Of a DNA stretch of 18,593 bases, positions 1 through 7,740 are shown piece by piece (the first letter of the stretch is position 1; every line of letters begins with the position of its first letter). Below the pieces are notes generated by a model. The model saw only the letters and a list, made by a program, of their open reading frames with translations. It did not search any database and was not told the DNA's origin. This DNA comes from Aureococcus anophagefferens (taxonomy: Eukaryota > Sar > Pelagophyceae > Pelagomonadales > Pelagomonadaceae): positions 1,233,158 through 1,251,750 of the forward strand of contig NW_008705564.1 of NCBI RefSeq assembly GCF_000186865.1, read 5' to 3'. A program made the position numbers and the translations under genes.

Positions 1-1005
1 CGTCGGGTGAACGTGGTGGAACTGGAAGCCCCGCGCCACGCCGCCGATGACGGGATAGTCCCAGGGCGCGAAGTCGAAAGTCAGATGCGTCAGGCCCGCC
101 ACCAGATCCGTCCAGAGGTACGCCGCGACGACGACGGCGGCCTTCGTCCGCCGGGACAGCGGCGCGCCGCCCGGCCGCGGCGCCGCGAGGCCGAGGTCCT
201 CGAGGAGGCCGCCGCCGCGGGCCCAGCGCGCGAGCAGCGAGACGATGAGCGCGAAGGCCGGGTACTTGAGGGACCGCTGCGAGTCGCCCGCGACGAGGTC
301 CGACGCGTGCCGCATGTAGTAGAACTTCAGGAACTGCGCCTCGTGGGCCGCCGCGGCCCCCGGGGCGTCGCAGTCCCCGCTCGCCGGCGCGGGGCCCCAC
401 CCCTTGCGGATCGTCCGCCGCGGGCCCACGTCCGCGAGCTGTTTCTCCGTCAGGGTCTGCTGCTTCCACCCGGGGTGCGTCAGGTTCCAGCTCCGTTGCC
501 ACGCGGGCGCGGACCCGCAGCAGGGGTCGCCGAGCTCCTCGCCGTTCGTCAGGCCGTCCTTGTCGCTGTCGAGCGCGCAGAGCGCGGGCCACGTCGCCTC
601 GCCCTGGAGCCGGAGTCGCCGGACGTCGCGGCCGAACGCGTTCCGCGTGAAGGTTTTTCCGGGGCCCTTGCCGAAGACGCCCCCAAAGGGCCGCGCCCAG
701 AGGTGGTGCCGGTTCGGGATGAGGGCGTCGAGCTCCTCGACCGTCGGCAGCTCGAGCGCCTCGAGCCAGTCGGCCTCCGTCTGGCGCATGCGCCGCCCGT
801 CCAGTTGCAACCAGCAGACGACGGAGACGACGAGCGCGACCATGGCGAGCACGGCGGCGACGTGGAGCGCGCGGAGCCAGTCGCGCTTTTCGGGCTGGCG
901 CGCGAGCGGGAGCAGGGGGGCGGGGCCACCGTCGCCGTGGCCATGAGCGAGCGGGAGCAGGGGGGCGGGGCCACCGTCGCCGTGGCCATGCAGGCGCGCG
1001 GCCAT
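1..1005 (-). CDS. Temptin-like domain fused to Kua/TMEM189/FAD4-type lipid desaturase (3' end outside window)
   Basis: Open without a stop from an ATG at 1005 to the window edge: 335 residues, C-terminus missing. Residues 6-35 are two copies of a 15-residue His/Gly/Pro repeat. One hydrophobic segment follows at 46-68. Residues 96-179 fit the temptin pattern: IPN at 96-98, RNAFG at 121-125, a W...LC at 139-143, then DSDKDGLTNGEELGDPCC (146-163, a Ca-binding-type loop) and a closing HPG (177-179). Residues about 220-335 resemble the lipid desaturase domain of Kua/TMEM189/FAD4: a hydrophobic stretch, DLVAGLTH (His307) and FHHVHPT at the edge (His330, 331, 333). Those His motifs are typical metal ligands of this membrane desaturase family, which makes vinyl-ether lipids or plastid trans-fatty acids. 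Substrate here is unknown. The remaining His boxes would lie beyond position 1. It is divergent to the peroxiredoxin, with 124 bp between start codons. Confidence 0.75.
   Translation of the reverse strand, partial: MAARLHGHGDGGPAPLLPLAHGHGDGGPAPLLPLARQPEKRDWLRALHVAAVLAMVALVVSVVCWLQLDGRRMRQTEADWLEALELPTVEELDALIPNRHHLWARPFGGVFGKGPGKTFTRNAFGRDVRRLRLQGEATWPALCALDSDKDGLTNGEELGDPCCGSAPAWQRSWNLTHPGWKQQTLTEKQLADVGPRRTIRKGWGPAPASGDCDAPGAAAAHEAQFLKFYYMRHASDLVAGDSQRSLKYPAFALIVSLLARWARGGGLLEDLGLAAPRPGGAPLSRRTKAAVVVAAYLWTDLVAGLTHLTFDFAPWDYPVIGGVARGFQFHHVHPT
902..991. repeat. Tandem duplication, 2 x 45 bp, in the desaturase N-terminus
   Basis: Units 902-946 and 947-991 are identical except for the last base (a versus c). 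The unit is 15 codons, so the duplication keeps the minus-strand frame and doubles the peptide HGHGDGGPAPLLPLA. Near identity implies a recent event. Confidence 0.9.
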
Positions 1006-1129
1006 CGGGCAGCCCGACCCAGCGCTTTTGCGCGCTGACGGTGCCGTGCAACCACTTGTGCACCCGTGTGTGAAAAAGCGAGGCGGTGCTGCGGACGTCG
1101 ACAAGAGTTTCTCTCCGCAAGTGAACTCG
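1006..1129. promoter_or_regulatory. Shared divergent upstream region of desaturase and peroxiredoxin genes
   Basis: A 124-bp gap between two divergent start codons (1005 minus, 1130 plus). It must hold both 5' UTRs and promoters. No TATA box or clear element is visible; a T-rich tract lies near 1107-1114. Confidence 0.4.
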
Positions 1130-1720
1130 ATGTCCGCGATGGCCGCGACACAGCTGAAAGCCGGCGACACGGTCCCCGCCGGCGTCACGCTCGACCTCGG
1201 CTTCCCGCCGTCGAAGATCGACCTCGCCGAGCACGTCAAGGGCAAGAAGGTCATCCTCATGGGCCTCCCCGGCGCCTTCACGCCCACCTGATCCTCGGTG
1301 CAGATCCCCGGCTACCTCGCGGCGCAGGACGCGCTCAAGGCCCAGGGGATCGACGAGATCGTCGTCTACTGCGTCAACGACGGCGCGGTGATGACCGCGT
1401 GGCGCAAGGACCAGGGATGCGGCGAAGAGGCCGTCGGCGGCTCGCTGCTCAAGTTCTACGGCGACCCCACGGGCGCGTTCACGCGCGCCTGCGGCCTGGT
1501 CCTCGACCACCCGGGGCCGACGTACAAGGGCCTGATCATGCGCACGCGGCGCCACGCGGCCTACGTCGTCGACGGCGTCGTCCGGGCGCTCGAGGTCTCG
1601 GAGAAGCCCGACGACCCCGCGGGCGACGACTTCCCCGAGAGTTCGTGCGTCGAGAGCATGTTCAAGCACATCGCCCCCGGAGTCGCCCTCGACGTCAAGC
1701 TCCCCGAAGCCGACTGCTGA
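1130..1720 (+). CDS. Selenocysteine peroxiredoxin, Prx5-like (in-frame TGA read as Sec)
   Basis: Prx5/redoxin-family thiol peroxidase that would reduce hydroperoxides, probably cytosolic since no targeting peptide is seen. The ATG at 1130 is chosen because the family fold begins soon after it. The frame runs to 1288, meets TGA at 1289-1291, and continues in the same frame to the stop at 1718-1720: 196 residues with the TGA at residue 54. The TGA falls inside PGAFTPT-X-SSVQIPGY, where X is the catalytic peroxidatic Cys in Prx5 proteins. Family-typical sequence lies on both sides of it (VNDGAVMTAW 82-91, DPTGAFT 112-118, conserved Arg 138-141, possible resolving Cys173 in ESSCVESM). Replacement of precisely this Cys by TGA, with a SECIS-like hairpin downstream, argues for selenocysteine and not a nonsense mutation. 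An annotator unaware of Sec would split it in two. It converges on the RelA/SpoT gene, 166 bp away. Confidence 0.88.
1289..1291 (+). other. Selenocysteine codon (TGA) at the peroxidatic position
   Basis: TGA follows GCC TTC ACG CCC ACC and precedes TCC TCG GTG CAG ATC. In Prx5-type enzymes this position of the PGAFTPTC motif is the catalytic cysteine. Confidence 0.87.
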
Positions 1721-1733
1721 AGAGCCCGCGCGC

Positions 1734-1791
1734 CGCCGCTGCATGACGCGTCCGGCCGCCGAACCCGGCGCCGGACGCCGACGAAGCCGCG
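1734..1791 (+). promoter_or_regulatory. Candidate SECIS element (selenocysteine insertion signal)
   Basis: It begins 14 nt after the peroxiredoxin stop. Features seen: 5' quartet ATGA at 1743-1746; a perfect 9-bp stem GCGTCCGGC (1748-1756) with GCCGGACGC (1770-1778); a second 4-bp stem GCCG (1758-1761) with CGGC (1766-1769); an apical AACC loop carrying AA at 1762-1763; and a 3' GA at 1780-1781 to form the non-Watson-Crick quartet. A lower helix can form from 1734-1740 with 1785-1791 (six pairs, one mismatch). The 15-nt spacing from quartet to AA is slightly long for a classic SECIS. Folded by eye. Confidence 0.6.
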
Positions 1792-1886
1792 CGCCGGGAC
1801 CCCGCAGTAAGAGTGTCGTGTGTCGACAAGGGTACCCTACCGCCGCCCTCGTAGGAAAGCACGGGCGTTATGTACAGGGGCGCGCG

Positions 1887-4335
1887 CTAGTCGAGGCGCT
1901 CGCCCGTGTCGTCGCCGCCGAGGCTCCAGAACGCGTTCGCGCCGTTGCGCTTGAGGCCGCGCATGGTGCCCCGGACGACGGCGGTGACGTCGGGGATCTC
2001 GAGGACCGCGGCGAGGAGGCCGTTGAGGTGGTCGACGTCGTCGACGTGGATCGTGTACTGGAACGCGGCCTGGCCGCGGGGCACGCGCGTCTCCGACATG
2101 ACGTCGACGATGTTCACCGCGGAGACCGCGAGGGACACGTCTAAAAGCATGCGCGTGCGGTCCCGGCAGAAGACGACGATGGACGACTGGAAGCCGACGA
2201 TCTCGCCGTCCGCGCCGCGGACCGCGCGGTCGCGCGCCAAGGCCCGCGACACGGCCGACGCGTCGTCGTCGTTCATCGCGAGCGCCGCGCCGTCGACCAA
2301 ACGCGCCCCGGGCCGCTGGAGCTCGCGCCGGAGCGCGTCGCAGTCGCAGTCGCTGCGGTGCACGGTCCCCCGCGCGGCGTGGCGGTACGCGGCGCCGAAG
2401 ACCGCGTCGCCGGGCACGGGCATGCACCGCGAGCAGAGCGTCCAGTTCGACGGCGCGACGGCCGTGTGCTCGACGACGATGGGCATCTCCGCGGCCCGGT
2501 CCACGGGCGGCGCGAAGGAGACGATGTCGCCGTTGCGGAGCTCGTACTCCGCGTCCTCCCGCTGGCCGTTGACGTAGGCCAACGCGCCGCGGCGGTCCGA
2601 CTGCGACTCCTCGGAGACGACGTGGGCCACGGCGTCGGCGAGCGTCGCGCCCTTGGCGAGGTTGAGGATGCGGCCCCGGGGCGCGAAGACGAAGACGCGC
2701 GTGCCCAGCAGCTCGTTGCGCACGAGCTGCATGAAGACGCTCGAGCTGTCGACCTGCGCGTGCCACTCGCGGATGATCTGGAGCCAGGGCAGCGACGCGT
2801 CCGTGTCCTTGTAGGCCCAGTGCGCCGCCGCGCCGAGCTCCGCCACCCGGTGCATGTCGTCGGTGCGGATCTGGACCTCCAACGGCTGCGAGCCGACGAG
2901 CACCGTCGTGTGGAGCGACCGGTAGCCGTTGGGCTTGGGCGAGGAGATGTAGTCCTTGAGCGTCCGAGGCAGGGGCGTCCAGGTCGAGTGGACCTTGCCC
3001 AGCACGTGGTAGCAGAGCGACGTGTCCGCCTCGGCCTCGGGCCGCTCCGCTTTCAACACCACTCGCAACGCGACGAGGTCGTCGATGCGCTCGATGCCGC
3101 ACTGCTGGCGCTGCATCTTCTTCCACGTGCTGTAGCACGACTTCGTGCGCCCCTCGATGGAGACCGTGCGCATGCGCCCCTTGATCATGACGTCGTCCAT
3201 GAGCATCGTCTCGAGCTTGCCCCGGCACCTGTGTGGAAATCAAATCTTCAACCCGACTTCAATGTGCGCGTAATCGAACGGTCTGGACCAGACTCTTTCG
3301 CCGTGCTTCGAGAACTCGACGACAGCAATCGATTCGTCCAAAAATCAGCCGAATCGACTTCGATTTGACCGAGCTAGAGATTTCTGAAGTTTGGCCCCGA
3401 CGTCCCAGCTCACTGGTTGATTTCCACACAGCCCGGCACTCCTCGAGCGCGGCCTCGACCGTCGTCCGCTTCCGCGCGATGGCCTCGTCCAAAGCCGCGT
3501 ACTCCGCGGGGAACAAATGCTCGAAGGACGTCTCCTCGAGCTCCGTCTTGTACTGCCACATGCCGAGGCGGTGCGCGAGGGGCGCGAAGATCTCCAAAGT
3601 CTCGCGGGAGATCTTCGCGCGCTTCCGCGGGGGCATGAACCGCAACGTCCGCATGTTGTGGAGCCGGTCCGCGAGCTTGACGACGACGATGCGCCAGTCC
3701 TCGGCCATGGCGATGAACATGGACCGCATGTTCTCGACCTGCTCCTTCTCCGCGTCCGCGGCGGGCAGATCGCGCGCCATCTTCGGCAGCTTCGACACCT
3801 TGGTCTCGCCCTCGACGATGCGCCGCACGTCGACGCCGAACATGGCCTCGACCTCCCCAAAGGTCAGGTCCGTGTCCTCGACGGTGTCGTGGAGGAGGCC
3901 CGAGACGACGGTGTCGCGGTCCATGTGCGTCCGCGCGAGGATCTTCGCGACCTCGACGGGGTGGGTCACGAAGGGCTCGCCGGACCGCCGCTTCTGGCCC
4001 CGGTGGGCGAGGAACGCGACCTCGACGGCGTAGCGCACGGCCTTGCGGCCGCTCGGGCGGAGGTACTCGGATTCGCCCTCGAGCGCGTCCGCGTACGACG
4101 CCATCTCCGCGGTGTCGTCGATTCCGCAGGCCGCGAGCGTCGACGCGAGGGTCGCGCTGTGGGCCTCGATGTCCGCCGCGTAGAGGAACTCGGACCGCTC
4201 GACCGTGGCGCGGAGGCGCGTCGGCGGTCTCAGGTGGGCGTGCGGTCTCCGGTGGGAAAGCGGTTTCGGGGTCGCGCGCGGGCGCGGGACCCAGGCCTGC
4301 GCCAGGGCCGCGACGAGGGCGACGGTCCGGAGCAT
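1887..4335 (-). CDS. Plastid-type RelA/SpoT homologue, (p)ppGpp synthetase/hydrolase; two exons
   Basis: Exon 1 is 4335-3440 and exon 2 is 3228-1887; removing 3229-3439 gives one 745-residue frame (junction GA|G, Glu299). Bifunctional alarmone enzyme. Residues 1-15 are a signal peptide ending AQA-WVP, an aromatic +1 residue typical of bipartite plastid targeting in heterokont algae. HD hydrolase domain at 100-235: HRGQKRRSG (111-119), HDTVED (149-154), LADRLHNMRT (221-230), metal ligands intact. Synthetase at about 305-440: GRTKSCYSTWKKM (325-337), IDDLVALRV (347-355), KPNGYRSLHT (397-406), EVQIRT (416-421). TGS domain about 473-540, zinc-finger-like CSRCMP...HRSDCDC at 564-595, ACT domain about 645-718. 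This is the long bacterial Rel/SpoT order, and both active-site motif sets look intact. The start is the first ATG before the signal peptide and opens a 196-bp divergent promoter. Confidence 0.92.
3229..3431. mobile_element. Introner element (non-autonomous DNA transposon acting as intron) in the RelA/SpoT gene
   Basis: 203 bp. Perfect 15-bp terminal inverted repeats CTGTGTGGAAATCAA (3229-3243) and TTGATTTCCACACAG (3417-3431). Flanked by an 8-bp direct duplication CCCGGCAC (3221-3228 and 3432-3439), which reads GTGCCGGG on the coding strand. Clearly more AT-rich than its surroundings. The intron is 3439-3229 on the minus strand: donor GT from the gene's own target copy, acceptor AG from the element end, exactly restoring the target. 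Core TCCAAAAATCAGCCGAA is shared with the elements at 10980 and 16717. Relative to its host gene it lies opposite to the tyrosinase copy. A donor inside the inverted repeat (GT at 3427-3426) would also keep frame but add four codons. Confidence 0.9.
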
Positions 4336-4531
4336 GGTGGCTATCGGCGGGGACGCGGCGCGGTCTAGCCGAGCCCTCGAAACGGCGCGGGTCGACGAGG
4401 CGTGCCCATGCTTGTGCCGATGACGGAGGATGTTTGACTGATCGAGGTCGGCTCCATCGGCGCGTGTGCAGTTCGAGCTCGGCTCTCGATCTTCCGGGCT
4501 GCCCTTGTGCTGCGACTCGGCGGCCAGAATC
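4336..4531. promoter_or_regulatory. Divergent upstream region, RelA/SpoT homologue and small membrane protein
   Basis: 196 bp between opposed start codons, somewhat less GC-rich than the coding sequence. No recognised promoter motif. An ATG at 4429-4431 on the plus strand is not in frame with the 4532 gene. Confidence 0.35.
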
Positions 4532-5062
4532 ATGGGCCTCTTCGGACGGAAACCCGTGCACGTGGAACTCGAGGTGAGCTCGGACACGTTCGACGTCGTC
4601 TATCTCTGCGTCTGCGGCCTCGTCGCCGCCAAGGCGCTCGCCGCCGTCTTCCGGCGCGGGCGGCTCGCCGCGACGCTGCGCGCCCGCGTCGCGTCGCTCG
4701 TCGAGGCCGGCGCGTACGCCTTCGCCTACGCCGCCCTCGCGCTCTGCTTCGGCGGCTGCGTCGACGGCCTCTTCGGCGCCTACGACGGGGCCGCGCGGCT
4801 GCCGTCGGTGCTCCTCGAGGTCTGCCTCCAGGCCGCCGCGAACGCGGTCTTCGCGCAGCTCGCGCGCGACGTCGTCGGCGCGCTGGACCTGCCGGGCGCG
4901 GGCGAGCACCTCGCGGCGTCCGGCGGCGGCGTCATCTTCGCGTTCCTGCTCTTCAGCCGCCAGGCGAACTGGAAGCGCAAGGTCGCGCTCGCGGGGACGC
5001 TGCTGGACCGCCACATGCCGCGCGGCGTGCCGCCCCGCGCGGCCGCGGGCCTCGGCCTCTAG
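4532..5062 (+). CDS. Small multi-pass membrane protein, family not recognised
   Basis: 176 residues from the ATG at 4532 (MGLFGRKPVHVELE) to TAG at 5060-5062. The frame is open further upstream, so an N-terminal extension cannot be excluded. I do not recognise a family. It has about four hydrophobic stretches: residues about 20-40 (FDVVYLCVCGLVAAKALAAVF), 52-75, 88-112 and 128-141 (GGGVIFAFLLF). A basic segment QANWKRK follows the last one. Short loops and a charged N-terminus suggest an integral membrane protein; no catalytic motif is visible. It is head-to-head with the RelA/SpoT homologue and followed by GrpE on the same strand, 285 bp on. Coding support is a continuous frame with typical third-position GC bias and membrane-like composition. 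Confidence 0.6.
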   Translation: MGLFGRKPVHVELEVSSDTFDVVYLCVCGLVAAKALAAVFRRGRLAATLRARVASLVEAGAYAFAYAALALCFGGCVDGLFGAYDGAARLPSVLLEVCLQAAANAVFAQLARDVVGALDLPGAGEHLAASGGGVIFAFLLFSRQANWKRKVALAGTLLDRHMPRGVPPRAAAGLGL

Positions 5063-5347
5063 GACCCCCGGGCTTGTTGCATGCGCCCTAGAGGTCGCTC
5101 CTAGAGTGTGGTCCCACGTACGTTTACGGACAAATCCGGCACCACGGATCTCGGCGCCATCGACGTCGCTGTACGCGCCCCTTGGTTTCGGGGCGCTTCA
5201 GGGGCCGAGGCTTCGAGAACGCCCGGGTAGAAAAATCAACGCGACGGCTGAGGAGCGGTGGCAGGGGTGGCGCGCGCTGCACTATGCCGGCAACGCCTTC
5301 GTACTGCCGCACTTGAGGTAGCGAGGCGGCGCGGGAGAAGCTCGACG
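5063..5347. other. Intergenic region with a 7-bp hairpin
   Basis: 285 bp between the small membrane protein and GrpE, both on plus. It contains a perfect hairpin, GCGCCCC (5175-5181), 8-nt loop, GGGGCGC (5190-5196), perhaps in the 3' UTR of the upstream gene. A short AT-rich patch lies at 5229-5239. The rest must include the GrpE promoter. No gene is seen here. Confidence 0.45.
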
Positions 5348-6055
5348 ATGATGAAGGTGCTCCTCGCGACGGCGGCCATCGCGTCGGCCTACGCGCCGAC
5401 GGGCTGGCGGCCGAGCCGCGTGTCGCGCGGCGCCCTCCGCCCGACGGCCCCGGTCCACGTGCGCATGCCCTGGCAGCACAAGGCCGAGGCCGGCGGCGGC
5501 GACAACGACGACATCACGAACTCGCCCGTCTTCCTCGCGAAGAAGCTCGAGGTGTTGGAGAAGGAGCTCGGTACCATCGACGACGACATCGCCGCCGTGG
5601 AGGCGCAGCGCGAGGACGCGTGGGCCGAGTGGGGCGGGCAGATCGAGGGCATGAAGAAGGAGTTCGACGCGGTGAAGAAGCGCACGCAGGACGCGCGGAA
5701 GATGGCCGAGACCGTGGAGCGCGTCGCCGTCCTCGACCAGCTGCTGGGCGTCACGGACAACTTCGACCGCGCGCTCGCCGTGCCGCGCGACGACGCGCCG
5801 GGCGTCGCCGCGATCGCGGATCGCTACGCGACGGACGTCGCCGCGGCGCTCGCGGGCGCCTTCGAGGAGCTCGGCGCCGTGAAGATCGACGAGGTCGGCG
5901 CGGCCTTCGACCCGGCGATCCACGAGGCCTGCATGACCGCGCCCGACGACGAGATCCCCGCGGACCACGTCCAGAAGGTGTTCCAGTACGGCATGAAGGT
6001 CGGCGACCGCCTCATCCGGCCCGCGACCGTCGTCGTCTCCGAGGGGCCCATGTGA
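5348..6055 (+). CDS. grpE: GrpE, nucleotide exchange factor for Hsp70, organelle-targeted
   Basis: 235 residues. GrpE releases ADP from DnaK/Hsp70. The N-terminus (MMKVLLATAAIASA-YAP, residues 1-17) is a short signal peptide with an aromatic residue after the predicted cleavage site, followed by an Arg/Ser/Pro-rich stretch to about 40. That fits heterokont plastid import better than mitochondrial import. Residues about 60-125 are the long charged dimerisation coiled coil. The head domain shows VTDNFDRAL (135-143), DEVGAAFDPAIHEA (181-194) and YGMKVGDRLIRPATVVVSE (214-232), the GrpE signature. The first of two tandem ATGs (5348, 5351) is taken as start; 26 codons upstream are open but do not look like protein. 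The stop lies 52 bp from the end of the convergent PDZ gene. Confidence 0.93.
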   Translation: MMKVLLATAAIASAYAPTGWRPSRVSRGALRPTAPVHVRMPWQHKAEAGGGDNDDITNSPVFLAKKLEVLEKELGTIDDDIAAVEAQREDAWAEWGGQIEGMKKEFDAVKKRTQDARKMAETVERVAVLDQLLGVTDNFDRALAVPRDDAPGVAAIADRYATDVAAALAGAFEELGAVKIDEVGAAFDPAIHEACMTAPDDEIPADHVQKVFQYGMKVGDRLIRPATVVVSEGPM

Positions 6056-6107
6056 GCGTCCCGTCTAAAGCAGCGTTCCGAAAAGCGGGCGTCGTCGGCG
6101 CGGACTG

Positions 6108-7628
6108 TTACATGACCGTGATGGCGCAGTTGGAGCCCTCGGCGACGGCGGCGCGCGCCGCGTGGACCTCGTCGAGCGCGGCCTGGCGCGCGCGCGTGTC
6201 CGCGGACCGCGCCTCGGGCCTCAGCTTCGTCGGGAAGTGGCGCGCGACGCCCGCGCGGGGCACGAAGCTCAGCACGCGGTCCGCGGACTGCCAGATGAGG
6301 CTGTAGCCGTGCGTCGACTGCACCGCGCCGCCGCCGACGCGGACGCCGAGCGCGGGCGCGTCCGGCGCCGGCGGCGCCTCGCCGGGCCCCGCGAAGACGA
6401 GGAGCCAGTGCTCCATGGTCGTCGCCGCCTCGACGATGGCGCCGAAAGGCGGGATCGTCGCGCGCCTCCGCAGGCCGCCGCGCGCGCCGTCGCTGCACCG
6501 GAGCTCGAGGGTTCGCGCGGACCCGTTGTGGACCTGGACCCTGCAGGCCTTGCGCTGCTCGCCCGACGGCGGCTCCAGGATCCGGAGCAGGTCGCGCGTC
6601 ACGGCGGGCCAGGCCACATCCGGCGACGGCGGCCGCGGGGCCACGCGGCCCGCGACGCGGCCGTCGTCGCCGCCCGTGAGGAACGTGGCGTCCTCCTCCG
6701 GCGGCGCGGGCGCGGGCGCGCCCGCGCGGTCCCCGCGCCGCGCCTCGAACTCGATGACGATGGGCCCGCCCGCGGCGCGCGCCGGGAGGAAGAGGCTCTC
6801 GAACTCGTCCAGGTTCCGGCAGGGCGCGCCGTTCAGCGACGCCAGGACCATGCCGTCCTCGAGCGCCACGCAGGCCGTCGCCTGGGACCCGGCGTGGACC
6901 CGGTGCACGAGGATGCGGTCGCCACCGCTGTCGAACTCGAGCTCCATGCCCAGGGGCTCGTCCGCGCGGAACGCGTGGCGCGCGACGCGCGCGCTCGGCG
7001 CCGCGGCGGGCGGACGCGCCTCCGCGAAGGGGTCCGCGCCGCCGGCGGACGTCGCCGTCGTGTGGGACGCGTGGCTCGCCTCGTCGTCGTCGACGCGCTG
7101 GAGCCGCGCCATGGTCGACAGCGCGACCGTGACGTCGCCGCGCACGGGCTCGGCCGTCTTGTCCTCGACGGCGCCCGTCTCGAGCCTCACGGTCCGCGAC
7201 GCGCCCCGGGGCAGGGGCACGATGCGGATGCGCCGCGTGTTGTCGTCGCGCGACAAGTAGAGCTCGCCGTCGTCCTCGACATCATTATAAACGCGCAGCG
7301 ACGTCTCCTCGCGGGGCGCGGCGATGGCCTTGGCCTGCTTCTCCTCGGCCGCGGGCCGCTCGATGCGGTCCCGCCGCGCGTCGCCGCGCTCGCGGTCGCA
7401 GATGGGCCGCTCCTTCGTCGGGGCCAGGGCCGTGGAGATGGTCTTGGTCTGGGGCGGCACGGGCGCCGGCTTCGGCGGCTTGGGCTCGGCGACGAGCTCG
7501 GACCCATCGGGCTTGTAGTAGTCGCCGCTCGGCTCCTTGAGCGCCCGCGTCGTGTCCCAGTGGAGGTGGCTGAGCTGCTTGCTCCCGGACGCGTCGATGC
7601 GCTTGAACTCGGGCAGCACGTTGTCCAT
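6108..7628 (-). CDS. PDZ-domain protein with a VHL-like C-terminal region
   Basis: 506 residues from the ATG at 7628 (MDNVLPEFKR). The frame is open upstream to another ATG at 7742, which would overlap the FUN14 start. Residues 40-110 are Pro/Lys/Glu-rich and probably disordered. Residues 222-297 look like a PDZ domain: EPLGMEL at the ligand-groove position, ILVHRVHAGSQA (239-250), EDGMVLASLNG (257-267) and a closing hydrophobic strand IVIEFEA. Residues 360-450 (CRVQVHNGSARTLEL 362-376, a Pro-Pro-Phe turn, then EHWLLVFAG 406-414) resemble the VHL beta-domain, which binds substrates or metals; this is only a loose match. No signal peptide or membrane segment. Likely an intracellular scaffold. 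It shares a 112-bp divergent promoter with the FUN14 gene. Confidence 0.62.
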   Translation of the reverse strand: MDNVLPEFKRIDASGSKQLSHLHWDTTRALKEPSGDYYKPDGSELVAEPKPPKPAPVPPQTKTISTALAPTKERPICDRERGDARRDRIERPAAEEKQAKAIAAPREETSLRVYNDVEDDGELYLSRDDNTRRIRIVPLPRGASRTVRLETGAVEDKTAEPVRGDVTVALSTMARLQRVDDDEASHASHTTATSAGGADPFAEARPPAAAPSARVARHAFRADEPLGMELEFDSGGDRILVHRVHAGSQATACVALEDGMVLASLNGAPCRNLDEFESLFLPARAAGGPIVIEFEARRGDRAGAPAPAPPEEDATFLTGGDDGRVAGRVAPRPPSPDVAWPAVTRDLLRILEPPSGEQRKACRVQVHNGSARTLELRCSDGARGGLRRRATIPPFGAIVEAATTMEHWLLVFAGPGEAPPAPDAPALGVRVGGGAVQSTHGYSLIWQSADRVLSFVPRAGVARHFPTKLRPEARSADTRARQAALDEVHAARAAVAEGSNCAITVM

Positions 7629-7740
7629 GGCGGCCGGGCGCCGGGCGGCGGCGCTGCCGTTGTCGAGCCGCGCGAGGTGCTGCCCGGCTGGAGAAAGTTT
7701 CACGGCATCGTCACCCCGGCCGAACGGGCGGCCTTCGCGC
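7629..7740. promoter_or_regulatory. Divergent promoter region, PDZ gene and FUN14 gene
   Basis: 112 bp between the chosen starts. The sequence CATG at 7740-7743 holds overlapping start codons on both strands, so the minus-strand gene could begin there too. No clear promoter motif. Confidence 0.35.

Noticed and set aside
1298..1720. Separate gene starting after the TGA in the peroxiredoxin
   Set aside because: It starts with GTG, lacks the N-terminal half of the fold and is in the same frame as the upstream half.
3259..3439. C-terminal extension of RelA/SpoT exon 1 reading through the introner
   Set aside because: The residues after EECRAVWKS come from the transposon sequence and are not conserved; removing the intron rejoins the synthetase domain in frame.
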